Origin: Romboutsia lituseburensis DSM 797
GTDB lineage: Bacteria > Bacillota > Clostridia > Peptostreptococcales > Peptostreptococcaceae
Direction of reading: 5' to 3'
Assembly (NCBI RefSeq): GCF_900103615.1
Contig: NZ_FNGW01000002.1
Location: 434,001-498,000, forward strand
Length of the DNA stretch: 64,000 nt
In this document: positions 1 through 9,132 of the stretch, one piece after another
Position numbering within the stretch: the stretch's first letter is position 1
Layout of the letters: the number at the start of each line of letters is the position of its first letter
Program-made: the position numbers and the translations under genes
The notes under the pieces: generated by a model
What the model saw: only the letters and a program-made list of their open reading frames with translations
The model's database searches: none
Told to the model about the DNA's origin: nothing

Positions 1-1520
1 AATATTATCCATCCTATTAAGAAAAATACTGTATAAGGTATCATCGTTGATATTATAGTACCTATACCAGCCTTTTTATCATGTCTTTGAGCAAATACAA
101 CTATCATTGCAAAATAACTCATTAGAGGAGATATTATATTTGTAGTCGAATCTCCTATTCTATATGCAACCTGAGTTAATTCAGGTGATATTCCTAATTT
201 CATAAACATTGGTAAAAATACTGGAGCCATTATAGCCCACTTAGCTGAAGCTGAACCCATAAATAAATTTATAAATCCTGTGAATAGTACAAATGCAATC
301 ATAAGTGTTATAGTGTTTAACCCTATAGATTGTAATAAATTAGCACCTTCTATTGCTAAAATAGTACCTAAATTTGTATATGAAAAATAACTTATAAACT
401 GAGCTGCTACAAAAGATAATGCTATATATCCTCCCATAGAACTCATTGCACTTCCTAATTGAGCACAAACATCTTTTTCGTTTTTGAATACACCTGCAAC
501 TTTTCCATAAACAACTGCTGGTATAAAGAAGCATATTGCCATTAAAGGTACAAATCCATTCATTAGTGGAGAGTGATCTATTATACTCTTAGTTTCTGCA
601 TTTCTAAGTATCCCATTTTCAGGTATTACGCATATTGCAATTAATAATATTAATCCTATTAACGTAGCATTAGCCATTTTTAAAGCTTTCTTTTCTTTAT
701 CATTTAGGTTTCTTAAGTTATCATCTTCTTTAGACATCTTAGAATTATTGTCATAAGAACCTAATCTTGGTTCAACTATTTTATCCGTTATAAACCATCC
801 TAAAAACATTATAAGGAATGTAGATGCCATCATAAAGAATATATTAGCTGTCGGTTGAACTGTATAAGTTGGATCTATCATTCTAGCCGCTTCTGTTGAT
901 ATCCCCCCTAACATTGGATCTATTGTTCCCATTATTAAGTTTGCGCTAAACCCACCTGAAACTCCTGCAAACCCAGCTGCTAATCCTGCAAGTGGATGTC
1001 TCCCAAAAGACATAAATATAAGTGCACCTAATGGAACTAATACAACATACCCTGCATCACTAGCTATATTTGACATAACCCCTAAGAATACTACCATAGG
1101 TGTAACTAACTTAGCAGGAGTTATTGCAACTGTCTTTTTAAGTAATGCAGATATATATCCACTACCTTCTGCAACTCCTATACCTAGCATTCCAACTAAA
1201 ACCATCCCCAATGGAGCAAAGTTTACAAAGTTAGATACAGCATTTTCTAACATATAAACTATACCGTCTCTCGACAATAAACTTACAGCCTTTATCGTTT
1301 GAAGTTCTAATTCATTTGTTGCTCTATTTATTAGTTCTCCTGTTGATTGTAATCCCATAGCCTGAGCTATAGCAGATATTATCATAATTCCTATACAAAA
1401 TAAGCCAAATAATGTTACTGGATGAGGTAATTTGTTACCTATCATTTCTATTCCATCTAAACATTTAGCAAATAAATTTTTATTTTTTTGTTTTTCTTTA
1501 TAACTTTTCCTTTGTTCCAT
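1..1520 (-). CDS. AbgT family transporter, 3' end cut by the window edge
   Basis: Polytopic membrane protein of the AbgT family (p-aminobenzoyl-glutamate or related transport; some members export sulfonamides). About 506 codons read in one frame from the ATG at 1520, preceded by AAGGGGGAGC, to the left edge; the family is about 510 residues, so only the last few are missing. The N-terminal part has the usual phrase around PHPVTLFGLF, and near residue 460 there is GDSTTNIISPLM, close to the family signature GDS-TNIITPL. A hydrophilic cytoplasmic loop rich in K, D and E lies about residues 250-280. The substrate in this organism cannot be told from sequence; a role in peptide or folate-fragment transport is inference from the family. 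Confidence 0.9.
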   Translation of the reverse strand, partial: MEQRKSYKEKQKNKNLFAKCLDGIEMIGNKLPHPVTLFGLFCIGIMIISAIAQAMGLQSTGELINRATNELELQTIKAVSLLSRDGIVYMLENAVSNFVNFAPLGMVLVGMLGIGVAEGSGYISALLKKTVAITPAKLVTPMVVFLGVMSNIASDAGYVVLVPLGALIFMSFGRHPLAGLAAGFAGVSGGFSANLIMGTIDPMLGGISTEAARMIDPTYTVQPTANIFFMMASTFLIMFLGWFITDKIVEPRLGSYDNNSKMSKEDDNLRNLNDKEKKALKMANATLIGLILLIAICVIPENGILRNAETKSIIDHSPLMNGFVPLMAICFFIPAVVYGKVAGVFKNEKDVCAQLGSAMSSMGGYIALSFVAAQFISYFSYTNLGTILAIEGANLLQSIGLNTITLMIAFVLFTGFINLFMGSASAKWAIMAPVFLPMFMKLGISPELTQVAYRIGDSTTNIISPLMSYFAMIVVFAQRHDKKAGIGTIISTMIPYTVFFLIGWII

Positions 1521-1829
1521 TTTGCTCCCCCTTTTATTTAATACTTATGTAAAATTTTTTTAACATATTTTAATTATATATGTATATAAATATATGTCAA
1601 TATAAATTAATTAAATTTTCTATAAATTTAAAAAAATAAATAATTTAATTTAAAATATTCATTTTTGTTTTTTATGTTTTTATTTATAATCATTTTATAT
1701 TATAAAGTTTTCTTTTGATAGCAAATAAAAAAACTTAGCTCTATTTTAATATTAAGCTAAGTTTATAAACTTTGGATTTAAGTTTAAAATTCAAACTTTT
1801 TATATTTTGAAATCAAACTTTTATTTAAT
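1521..1829. other. Intergenic region between AbgT and dinG genes
   Basis: About 310 bases, extremely AT-rich. The dinG terminator hairpin is at 1725-1764. The rest, upstream of the AbgT gene, holds the AbgT ribosome binding site (about 1523-1530) and presumably its promoter, but no -35/-10 pair stands out from the AT background. No small ORF with a ribosome binding site was seen. Confidence 0.5.
1725..1764 (-). terminator. dinG intrinsic terminator
   Basis: On the minus strand AAACTTAGCT and AGCTAAGTTT form a 10-bp stem (1731-1740 with 1755-1764), followed by a run of T. It lies about 65 bases past the dinG stop. Confidence 0.85.
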
Positions 1830-4800
1830 TCAATTGTCTTGTAATTTTTCTTTTGGAATTAAATATGATTTGTTAAAATATTTCAATTTCAAATCATTCT
1901 CATTTAGTCTACTTGCATATGCATTCAAATATCTATTTTTCATTTGAGAGTTTATAAAGTCTATAGCATGTTGATTATTCATTTCATTTAATTTAAATAA
2001 ATTAATAATATCATTTAATGCATCATTTATTACGCTTTGCCTACAAACTTGAAAATGATTATATAAATATCTATTAATATCGCTTTTTCTAACCATATTA
2101 ATTTTTGATTCATGAAGATCTTTTTCTAATTTTTTTAATGTATGAGTATTATTACCTGGATTAAATATTATAAAGCAACCATAATCATACTTACTTCTTA
2201 ATAATCTGCCCATAGCCTGTTTTATTTTTATTGTCATCTGAGGGTAGTTAATCTTATGGTAAGGTAGTTTATATTTTTTCATTATAGTTGAATATAGAGG
2301 ATCTTTAGGATTTAAATTTGGAATTTTATCAAGGGTAACACATGTTAATCCATCACCAGGTATATCTACTCCTTCAAAACACCCCTTTGATCCTAATACT
2401 ACACAATTTCGATTCATATCTTTTAAATTTCTTATTCCTTTTTTATTCATATAAATTTCAATGTTATTATTATGAAGTTTATCTTTAAGATTATCATAAG
2501 TCTTTTCTAATCTATCTTTACTATTGAATAATGATAATGTATGCCCTTTAGTAACTTTGCAAATATTGCTTAATACATCACTTATTTCACTAGGAAAACT
2601 TATATTATTATAAAGACTTAAATCACTAACACCTATTGTTAAAACTCGATTCCTATAGTTATACAGAGGGCTTATAATTTTTTCAACATTGTTTACTCTA
2701 TTTATCCCTAGTGTATCTTTAAAATAATTCATATTATTTTCAACTGTTAATGTTGCAGATAAAAATATAGCGCTATCAACTTGACTTAATATATTTTCTT
2801 CAAATAGCTGAGCTAGTTTTAATGGAACTACTCTTATTTCAAAGTTTGTAAATTCTTTTGATACTTCTACAATTCTAGCATAATCATCATCTTCGCTATA
2901 TTCCATAAATATCTCAAAAGTATTTTTTATATCTTCTAATTCTTTAACTTTTGCTTTTCCAAAAGTATATACATCAGATTCTTTATCTATGCTATCATCA
3001 TCTAAGTTTCTATCAATTATGACAAGTATTGATACTAAATTTCTTATTATTGCCTCACAACTCAACTTAATTTTTTTACTATAATCACTGTATGTTATTT
3101 GAATAATTTGATCATTAATCCTATTTTTTCCAGCTACTTCATGTTCTTGTAAATTTAATTCCCAATTTAGATTATAGCTACTTATATTATTATATTCTGA
3201 GTTCAATCCAAAGTTTAATATAGAATTTATCTCATCTACTATAATGTTAATATTTCTACTTATTTTATCTTTTATCTTTCTATCAAAATGTACATGATGA
3301 TAAAATTTATCAAATGGTTTTATTTTTCTATTTTTACCACTATTATCATGAATAAATTTACTATTAGCCATGTTTTCATATGGATAAATTTCTCTTAAAA
3401 AATACATAAATGATTTATACTCAACTGTACTTGAAAAAAAATCATATCCTTTTTCTACTAGATTATGACCTTCATCTACTATGATATTTTCTAACGGCTT
3501 CTCTTCTTTATATGGCCATTTTGCTAATAATGAATGATTAATAACTGTTATATCTTCTTCTTTTAGTTCTTCTACTCTTTTTTTATACAAACACTCCTTG
3601 TAACATTTTTTAGGCCTACACAAATTAGGGTCACAACTAACATATATTAAATGGTTATTAATATATGAAAAATTAGTAATTATCCAGGTATTTATTTCCT
3701 CTATATCTCCATACATTCCATCTTTAGTTAACTGTTCTAGTATTAATATAGACATAACTTCATCAAATGTTGGATTTGAGCTTAAATAATCATTTTTATA
3801 ATGCTCTAGCTTTTCTACACAAATATAATTATTTTTCCCTTTTATGTATCCATATTTTATTTTATTGGTTAGACCTAATGAATTTAGAACATTTGGTATA
3901 TCTTTATTTATTAACTGAATTTGTAACTCCTTTGTATCAGTTGATATTATCATTCTTTTTTTATTTATTCTAGCTTCTATAACTGCAGGTACTAAATAAC
4001 CAACACTCTTACCTATCCCTGTAGGAGCTTCTATACAAGCTACTTTAGCACTACCTGAGTTACCTTTAATAGTTTCTCTTATAGTTTTGGTTAATTCGTA
4101 TTGGCCTGGCCTATATTCATATATAAATCCTTCTTTACTTGCCCATATACTCTGCTCTTTTAATAATTCTTCATAAAGTCTATCATGTTCAAATATTTTT
4201 CTTATTATTTTTTGTTCTTTTTTATTATTATCAGTTTTACAGTTTTGATTTTTGTGTAAAATTATATCATTTTTAAAATCTTCAAAATCATTAATAGAGT
4301 TATCTATAAATTCACTCCAGTCCCATTTTTTCAAGCCAAACTTATGTAAATATGAATTTATTCTAAATGTTAGTGGCTCTAAAGATGATTCTTCTTTACT
4401 TTTTAATCTAAGAATCAATGAATTTACTACTTTAGCAATATCCCATGAATCATATAAAGCTCTATTTTTTTCACTGCTTCTATCTGTCGTTATTTGTTTT
4501 TTCAAATAATCTATACTAAAATCACTATGATATGGTTCTAGTATTGCAACTAATTCCACAGAGTTAAGAATCTTATTATCTACAGATTTTAAATAGTGCT
4601 TTATAAATTTCTTTTGATTTTTATTATCATGAATAATTATAGGATAATCTTTTACAAATTCTTTTAACTGTGAATCTACTACATTTATATCATAAGCCTC
4701 TTTTAAGCTCTCAAAATCAATATTTTTACTAAAAGAATATAATTCTATAGGAATTTCATATTTATTTTTTATCAGGCTATTAAATGTGCTTATTTGGCCA

Positions 4801-4937
4801 TTTGACATTTTTATCGCCCCTATTTCTAGGATTTCATTGGTTTTATAGTTATTTCCAGTAGTTTCTATATCTAAATATACTACATCATTTAAAATACTTT
4901 TAAATGTTTTATGTATAATATCTATTAAAATTTTCAT
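1830..4937 (-). CDS. dinG: DinG-family ATP-dependent DNA helicase with degenerate exonuclease domain
   Basis: XPD/DinG-type superfamily 2 helicase of 1035 residues, cytoplasmic, expected to unwind structured DNA 5' to 3' in repair. Residues 1-170 are a DEDDh exonuclease fold: DIETTG at 23-28 keeps the first Asp and Glu. The helicase follows: Walker A APTGIGKS near 305, cysteines for an iron-sulfur cluster near 374, 436, 441 and 446, the Walker B variant DEGH near 487, and motif VI QAMGRLLR near 909. The start at 4937 has AGAAAGGG upstream. Odd: the ExoII Asp position holds Gln 108 (H103-D-N-K-N-Q108) and the ExoIII His position holds Asn 158 (NRALYD), so the nuclease is probably inactive although the helicase motifs are intact. 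Single gene with its own terminator. Confidence 0.93.
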   Translation of the reverse strand: MKILIDIIHKTFKSILNDVVYLDIETTGNNYKTNEILEIGAIKMSNGQISTFNSLIKNKYEIPIELYSFSKNIDFESLKEAYDINVVDSQLKEFVKDYPIIIHDNKNQKKFIKHYLKSVDNKILNSVELVAILEPYHSDFSIDYLKKQITTDRSSEKNRALYDSWDIAKVVNSLILRLKSKEESSLEPLTFRINSYLHKFGLKKWDWSEFIDNSINDFEDFKNDIILHKNQNCKTDNNKKEQKIIRKIFEHDRLYEELLKEQSIWASKEGFIYEYRPGQYELTKTIRETIKGNSGSAKVACIEAPTGIGKSVGYLVPAVIEARINKKRMIISTDTKELQIQLINKDIPNVLNSLGLTNKIKYGYIKGKNNYICVEKLEHYKNDYLSSNPTFDEVMSILILEQLTKDGMYGDIEEINTWIITNFSYINNHLIYVSCDPNLCRPKKCYKECLYKKRVEELKEEDITVINHSLLAKWPYKEEKPLENIIVDEGHNLVEKGYDFFSSTVEYKSFMYFLREIYPYENMANSKFIHDNSGKNRKIKPFDKFYHHVHFDRKIKDKISRNINIIVDEINSILNFGLNSEYNNISSYNLNWELNLQEHEVAGKNRINDQIIQITYSDYSKKIKLSCEAIIRNLVSILVIIDRNLDDDSIDKESDVYTFGKAKVKELEDIKNTFEIFMEYSEDDDYARIVEVSKEFTNFEIRVVPLKLAQLFEENILSQVDSAIFLSATLTVENNMNYFKDTLGINRVNNVEKIISPLYNYRNRVLTIGVSDLSLYNNISFPSEISDVLSNICKVTKGHTLSLFNSKDRLEKTYDNLKDKLHNNNIEIYMNKKGIRNLKDMNRNCVVLGSKGCFEGVDIPGDGLTCVTLDKIPNLNPKDPLYSTIMKKYKLPYHKINYPQMTIKIKQAMGRLLRSKYDYGCFIIFNPGNNTHTLKKLEKDLHESKINMVRKSDINRYLYNHFQVCRQSVINDALNDIINLFKLNEMNNQHAIDFINSQMKNRYLNAYASRLNENDLKLKYFNKSYLIPKEKLQDN

Positions 4938-5141
4938 GTTCTTACCCTTTCTCCGAGTATGTATTATCCATTCTTATACCTTTTATGTCTACACTATTAT
5001 ATGATAATTTTACCCTAAAAGTAAAAACTTAATTAAATTGTATAAATGAATTTATATAGTATATTTTAATCTTATTTATAGAAAATATAGATATGATAGT
5101 ATTATTTATTTTAATTTATACAACTTACTTGAGGTGATGTT

Positions 5142-5981
5142 ATGAATGGTAAAAATTCAAGAACTTATTTCATTATAGGGTTTTTCGTTCTTGCAGTTGG
5201 TATTTTAGTTGGAACTAATTTTCATATGATTAATAAGTCAAAAACTCAAATATTAAATGACGGTTTAAGTACACAAGAGTATAGCTGGTACTTTAATCCT
5301 AGAAATGATGGAAAACAACCAGACCCTATAAAAGAAGCTAGCTTTTTTAAAAAGTACAACTCATATTATGTTGGAGATCCAGATGAAAAAGTACTATACT
5401 TATCATTTGATGCCGGATATGAAAATGGTACTACAGAAAGTATTCTTAATACCTTAAAAAAACACAATGCAAAAGCGCAATTTTTCGTTGTCGAAAGCTA
5501 TATAAGAAATAATCCAGATCTAATAAAGAGAATGGAAAAAGAAGGTCATCTTGTATGTAATCATTCTAAGAATCATCCTTCTATGGCTCAAATAACTGAC
5601 TTTGAAAAATTCAAATCTGAAATAGTAAGTGTTGAAGAAGCTTACAAAGAGGTAACAGGAAAAGAAATGCCTAAATATTTTAGACCTCCTATGGGTAAAT
5701 TTAGTGAAAAATCATTGAAATATACTCAAGATTTAGGATATAGTTCAATTTTTTGGAGCTTTGCATATGTAGATTGGTACAATGATAAACAGCCTACTCA
5801 TGAATATGCAAAAGAAAAAATATACTCAAGAACGCATCCAGGAGCAATAGTTTTACTTCATCCAAACTCAAAAACAAACACAGAGATATTAGATGAAGTA
5901 TTAACTCATTGGGAGAAAGAAGGATACAAACTAGAGACACTAGATCATTTAGTTAAAAAAGATAATACTACAAAAAAATAA
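5142..5981 (+). CDS. pdaA: Polysaccharide deacetylase, PdaA-like (muramic delta-lactam synthesis)
   Basis: NodB-fold de-N-acetylase of 279 residues. An N-terminal membrane anchor or signal (about residues 9-27) is followed by the catalytic domain: FDAGYENG near 89-96 (the SFDAGY form typical of PdaA rather than TFDDGY), the metal-site segment NHSKNHP near 140-146, RPPMGKF near 183 and a late HPGAIVLLHP. PdaA acts on N-acetylmuramic acid in forespore-side peptidoglycan during sporulation, giving the delta-lactam that germination enzymes recognise. The start follows GAGGTGATGTT. It is divergent from dinG and ends at a bidirectional hairpin. A forespore sigma-G promoter is expected, but I could not identify one with confidence. 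Confidence 0.88.
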   Translation: MNGKNSRTYFIIGFFVLAVGILVGTNFHMINKSKTQILNDGLSTQEYSWYFNPRNDGKQPDPIKEASFFKKYNSYYVGDPDEKVLYLSFDAGYENGTTESILNTLKKHNAKAQFFVVESYIRNNPDLIKRMEKEGHLVCNHSKNHPSMAQITDFEKFKSEIVSVEEAYKEVTGKEMPKYFRPPMGKFSEKSLKYTQDLGYSSIFWSFAYVDWYNDKQPTHEYAKEKIYSRTHPGAIVLLHPNSKTNTEILDEVLTHWEKEGYKLETLDHLVKKDNTTKK

Positions 5982-6014
5982 AAAATAAGGGATATTTTAA
6001 TATCCCTTATTTTT
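5981..6014. terminator. Bidirectional terminator between pdaA and the 6024-6521 gene
   Basis: A 14-bp stem (5981-5994 with 6001-6014) carries an A-run on one side and a T-run on the other, so it can end both convergent genes. Confidence 0.9.
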
Positions 6015-6023
6015 CTTCATATC

Positions 6024-6521
6024 TCATGCATCAACTAAAATACTCCTTCCTCTAAAATTAGCTACCCAGTATGGTTTATATATACTTTTAATTTCTTTTA
6101 TATTTATGTTTTGCAAGCTTATTTTATCTAGTGAGTTATTATTTTGGCCTAAAAAATTTAATATTTCATTTTTTACACCTTCAACAATATATTCTTCTCC
6201 AATTTTAGATTTTTTTATATTGCTTTTAGTTACATATCTTCTTGTTGTTGTAGGAACTTTTTCTACTGATTCTGAGTATCCATTGTATGTATTTACTAGC
6301 ATTGTAATATAATTTGTTTTAGTTTCATGTCTAAACATCTTATTGGTTTTTTCTTTACTTATAATTTCATAGCATAAAACTTTTATTTCTATATATTCTA
6401 AATGTAAATCTGTGACTACAGTGTTAAATTGGGCTACTCTACTCATTAATGGTATCTTACGTAAAATATATCTTAAAGCGTCTTTTTTGTTTTTACTCAC
6501 TTCTATAGCCTCTATTTTCAT
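6024..6521 (-). CDS. Hypothetical protein, 165 residues
   Basis: I do not recognise this protein. It starts at 6521 after a strong GGAGGG and has no signal peptide or membrane segment, so it is probably cytoplasmic. It begins MKIEAIEVSK with a basic stretch, has a Thr-rich piece (TTTRRYVTK) in the middle, and ends in an aromatic, apparently structured tail (YKPYWVANFRGRSILVDA). It stands alone between the pdaA terminator and a divergent exported phosphoesterase gene. The strong ribosome binding site, good codon use and shared terminator argue that it is a real gene. No function is claimed. Confidence 0.75.
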   Translation of the reverse strand: MKIEAIEVSKNKKDALRYILRKIPLMSRVAQFNTVVTDLHLEYIEIKVLCYEIISKEKTNKMFRHETKTNYITMLVNTYNGYSESVEKVPTTTRRYVTKSNIKKSKIGEEYIVEGVKNEILNFLGQNNNSLDKISLQNINIKEIKSIYKPYWVANFRGRSILVDA

Positions 6522-6645
6522 TATTCCCTCCTATGATGAAATTTCCCTTTTAATAAATTATATTAATATAGCCTCTGTTTTCATGTATGTATATTAAAAA
6601 AATACATAAGCTAAATATTATATTTTAGTAAAAGGACTGATTCAA

Positions 6646-8079
6646 ATGTCATTTAAAAGATTTATTACTATTTTAAGCACCCTATTGATAGGAATCGTTT
6701 TATATAATATTTTCTTTAACTATACAGATATGATAAGAATTAAAGAAAAATCTATAGAGTCTATGGCAGAAGATGGTGATCCTCCATCTATAGAATATAC
6801 ATTTCCATCAAAATGCCAAGAATATATAGTATCAAAACCTACTATAAAGATTGGATTTTTTGACAAAAGCAATGTAGATTTATCTACTGTCAAATTATTT
6901 GTTAATTATAAGGATGTTACTAAAGAAGCAAATATATCTGAAAAAGAAATTTCATATACTCCTAATACAAAATTTATAAGAGGAACTCAAATAGTTAAAC
7001 TAGAGCTATCTGACTTATCAGCTAATAAAAATAAAGGCTGTTTTGAATGGTATTTTGTTGTAGGTACTCCTATTTATAATCACTATAGAGGATTACTTCA
7101 CTCTCATACTAGTGCAAGTGATGGCCATGGGTCTTATAGCGATGCTTACTATTTAGCTCGCGATAAAGCTAATTTAAATTTTTTCGCTATAACTGAGCAT
7201 TCAAACTTATTAGATAATAGTTTAGAATGTGATATTAATGATGGATCTAAATCTAAAAAGTGGAACGAACTTTTGGAGTGTAGAGATAAGTTTAATTCTA
7301 ACGGAAATTTTGTATCTTTAAATGGATTTGAAATGACTTATCCTTATAATGTAGATAATCCTATAGGTCATATTAATATTTTTAATTCTAATGGATTTAC
7401 ATGCGCTGAAAATCCTGATATGACATTAGAAAATTTTTATAAATTAATTTATAATCAAGAGGATTTGATAGGACAGTTCAATCATCCCTGTAAGAAATTT
7501 GGTACATTTAATAATTTAAAATATTCCCCTTATGGTGATTCTGTTATTTCATTGATTGAGGTAGGAAATGGTTATAATAAAGATATGAATAAAAATATAA
7601 TTTCATTAGACATGTATCAATTGGCGCTAGATAACGGATGGCATTTAGCACCTACATGTAATCAAGATAATCATAGAGTTGATTTTGGTATTGCTAACGA
7701 ATTTAGAACAGTTATACTAGCAACTGATTTAACTAAAGATTCATTGTATGATGCACTAAAAAATATGAGAGTTTATGCTACACAAGATAAGAATCTAAAG
7801 ATAGATTATACTATAAATGATTTACCTATGGGCTCTACAATAAATAAATCCTCAAAACTTAGATTTTGTATAAGTGCTATTGATACTGATATAGAAGATA
7901 ATATTGAAAAAATACAAGTTATTAGTAATAAAGGTGAAATTATAAAAGAAAGGTGCTTTAACTCAAACTTAGCTAAATTAGACTTTAATCTAAAAGCTCT
8001 TCCAAATAAATTTTATTATATAAAAATAATTCAAAAAAATAATAAAATATCAGTTACTGCACCTATATGGATTGAATAA
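6646..8079 (+). CDS. CehA/McbA-type PHP-domain metallohydrolase, membrane-anchored
   Basis: Protein of 477 residues with an N-terminal hydrophobic segment (about 5-23: signal peptide or anchor), an Ig-like N-terminal region (about 45-140), then a PHP metal-dependent hydrolase domain. The PHP signature is visible: HSHTSASDG near 152, ITEHSN near 183, FNHPC near 280 and NQDNH near 340. The C-terminal ~100 residues look like a beta-sandwich. CehA/McbA-family members hydrolyse phosphoesters or carbamates; the substrate here is unknown, and the location is probably outside the membrane. Start ATG at 6646 after AAAAGGACTG. Monocistronic, closed by the hairpin at 8084-8115. Confidence 0.85.
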   Translation: MSFKRFITILSTLLIGIVLYNIFFNYTDMIRIKEKSIESMAEDGDPPSIEYTFPSKCQEYIVSKPTIKIGFFDKSNVDLSTVKLFVNYKDVTKEANISEKEISYTPNTKFIRGTQIVKLELSDLSANKNKGCFEWYFVVGTPIYNHYRGLLHSHTSASDGHGSYSDAYYLARDKANLNFFAITEHSNLLDNSLECDINDGSKSKKWNELLECRDKFNSNGNFVSLNGFEMTYPYNVDNPIGHINIFNSNGFTCAENPDMTLENFYKLIYNQEDLIGQFNHPCKKFGTFNNLKYSPYGDSVISLIEVGNGYNKDMNKNIISLDMYQLALDNGWHLAPTCNQDNHRVDFGIANEFRTVILATDLTKDSLYDALKNMRVYATQDKNLKIDYTINDLPMGSTINKSSKLRFCISAIDTDIEDNIEKIQVISNKGEIIKERCFNSNLAKLDFNLKALPNKFYYIKIIQKNNKISVTAPIWIE

Positions 8080-8083
8080 ACAA

Positions 8084-8118
8084 AATAGCTATCTAATATT
8101 TATTAGATAGCTATTTTT
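8084..8118 (+). terminator. Terminator of the PHP hydrolase gene
   Basis: Stem AATAGCTATCTAATA with TATTAGATAGCTATT (8084-8098 with 8101-8115) followed by T residues. Confidence 0.9.
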
Positions 8119-8150
8119 ATTCCCGAACAATAAAATTTAAGCCTCGACAT

Positions 8151-8200
8151 ATAATAATCAATATAGGTATCAAATTATTAGTACCTATATTGATTATTAT
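8151..8200. repeat. 19-bp perfect inverted repeat without a T-run
   Basis: Bases 8151-8169 are the exact reverse complement of 8182-8200, separated by 12 bases. It lies between a normal terminator and the 3' end of the MerR gene. Neither strand has a T-run after it, so it is not a standard terminator; it may be a small mobile-element remnant, a transcript-end stabiliser or a protein site. Confidence 0.7.
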
Positions 8201-8248
8201 GATAAATTAATTGATTTTGTTACTATTTTTTATATTTTTCGACATATT

Positions 8249-9058
8249 TTATATTTTTACAGGTATCTGTATCTCTGTTATAAATTCATCTACAATACCT
8301 GTTTCATGTATATCTATTTTGTAAATTTCAATAGGATCTCCTAAAATTTTATAATTATTATTATTTATATATTTAAACATAGTGTTTAAATGTTTTTGAT
8401 TATTTTTATAAGCACCTCTATATGTCAAAGTAACATAATGGCCTTCTTCTACTATTATATTAAAAACTTCTTCTTCATTTTCTAATAAACAAAATACTGA
8501 CTTAAATTCATTATAGATTCCTTTATTTATTTTCTCTAAAGAAAATATTGCACCAATATTATTATTTCCTAAAATATTGAATCTAGTTTCATATTCTTTT
8601 TGTAGTTTTTGAATTAAAAAATCAACTTCTTCATCTTTTTTTATATCTGCATTTAGCTTTATAGCTTTTCTTTCTTCTATGTATTTTAATTCTATATTAT
8701 TAAAATTAGAATTATTTCTAGCATCGTGAATTGAATTAATTCTTTTATTTATATTTTGTTTATGACTAATTAACTCTTTTATCTTATTTTCAATCAAATC
8801 TATTTCTTCATTTAATATTTTATTAGTACTCTCTATGCTTCTATCATCTAAATATTCTTTAATTTTTTTCATAGGAAAATTCAAACTTCTTAATTCTTTT
8901 ATTAAATTCAATCTCCATATATCTGATATTTTGTACATCCTATATCCATTATTATCTCTAAAGGGTTTTAAAATTCCTATTTCTTCATAATACATTAATG
9001 AATCTCTTCCTATTCCATAAATTTTAGAAATTTCCCCTATTTTATAATAATCTTTCAT
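8249..9058 (-). CDS. MerR-family transcriptional regulator with C-terminal effector-binding domain
   Basis: Regulator of 269 residues. Residues 1-70 are a MerR winged helix-turn-helix (YKIGEISKIYGIGRDSLMYYEEIGILKP). A long coiled-coil helix (about 75-115) follows, then a GyrI-like/BmrR-type ligand domain (about 125-269, ending TEIQIPVKI). Such proteins bind drug-like small molecules and realign promoters with overlong spacers. Start at 9058 follows AAGAGGAGAG. The nearest upstream gene on the same strand is the YitT gene, a possible but unproven target. Confidence 0.9.
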   Translation of the reverse strand: MKDYYKIGEISKIYGIGRDSLMYYEEIGILKPFRDNNGYRMYKISDIWRLNLIKELRSLNFPMKKIKEYLDDRSIESTNKILNEEIDLIENKIKELISHKQNINKRINSIHDARNNSNFNNIELKYIEERKAIKLNADIKKDEEVDFLIQKLQKEYETRFNILGNNNIGAIFSLEKINKGIYNEFKSVFCLLENEEEVFNIIVEEGHYVTLTYRGAYKNNQKHLNTMFKYINNNNYKILGDPIEIYKIDIHETGIVDEFITEIQIPVKI

Positions 9059-9132
9059 ATTTTTACTCTCCTCTTAGAAATATGTATAAAGCTATGAGAA
9101 TATCAAAGTTTATCTCATAGCTATGTTAGTGT

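Noticed and set aside
340-534. Open frame inside the AbgT gene in another minus-strand frame
   Set aside because: It overlaps the AbgT coding frame, which carries the family motifs; the shadow protein is Cys/Tyr/Phe-rich with no ribosome binding site.
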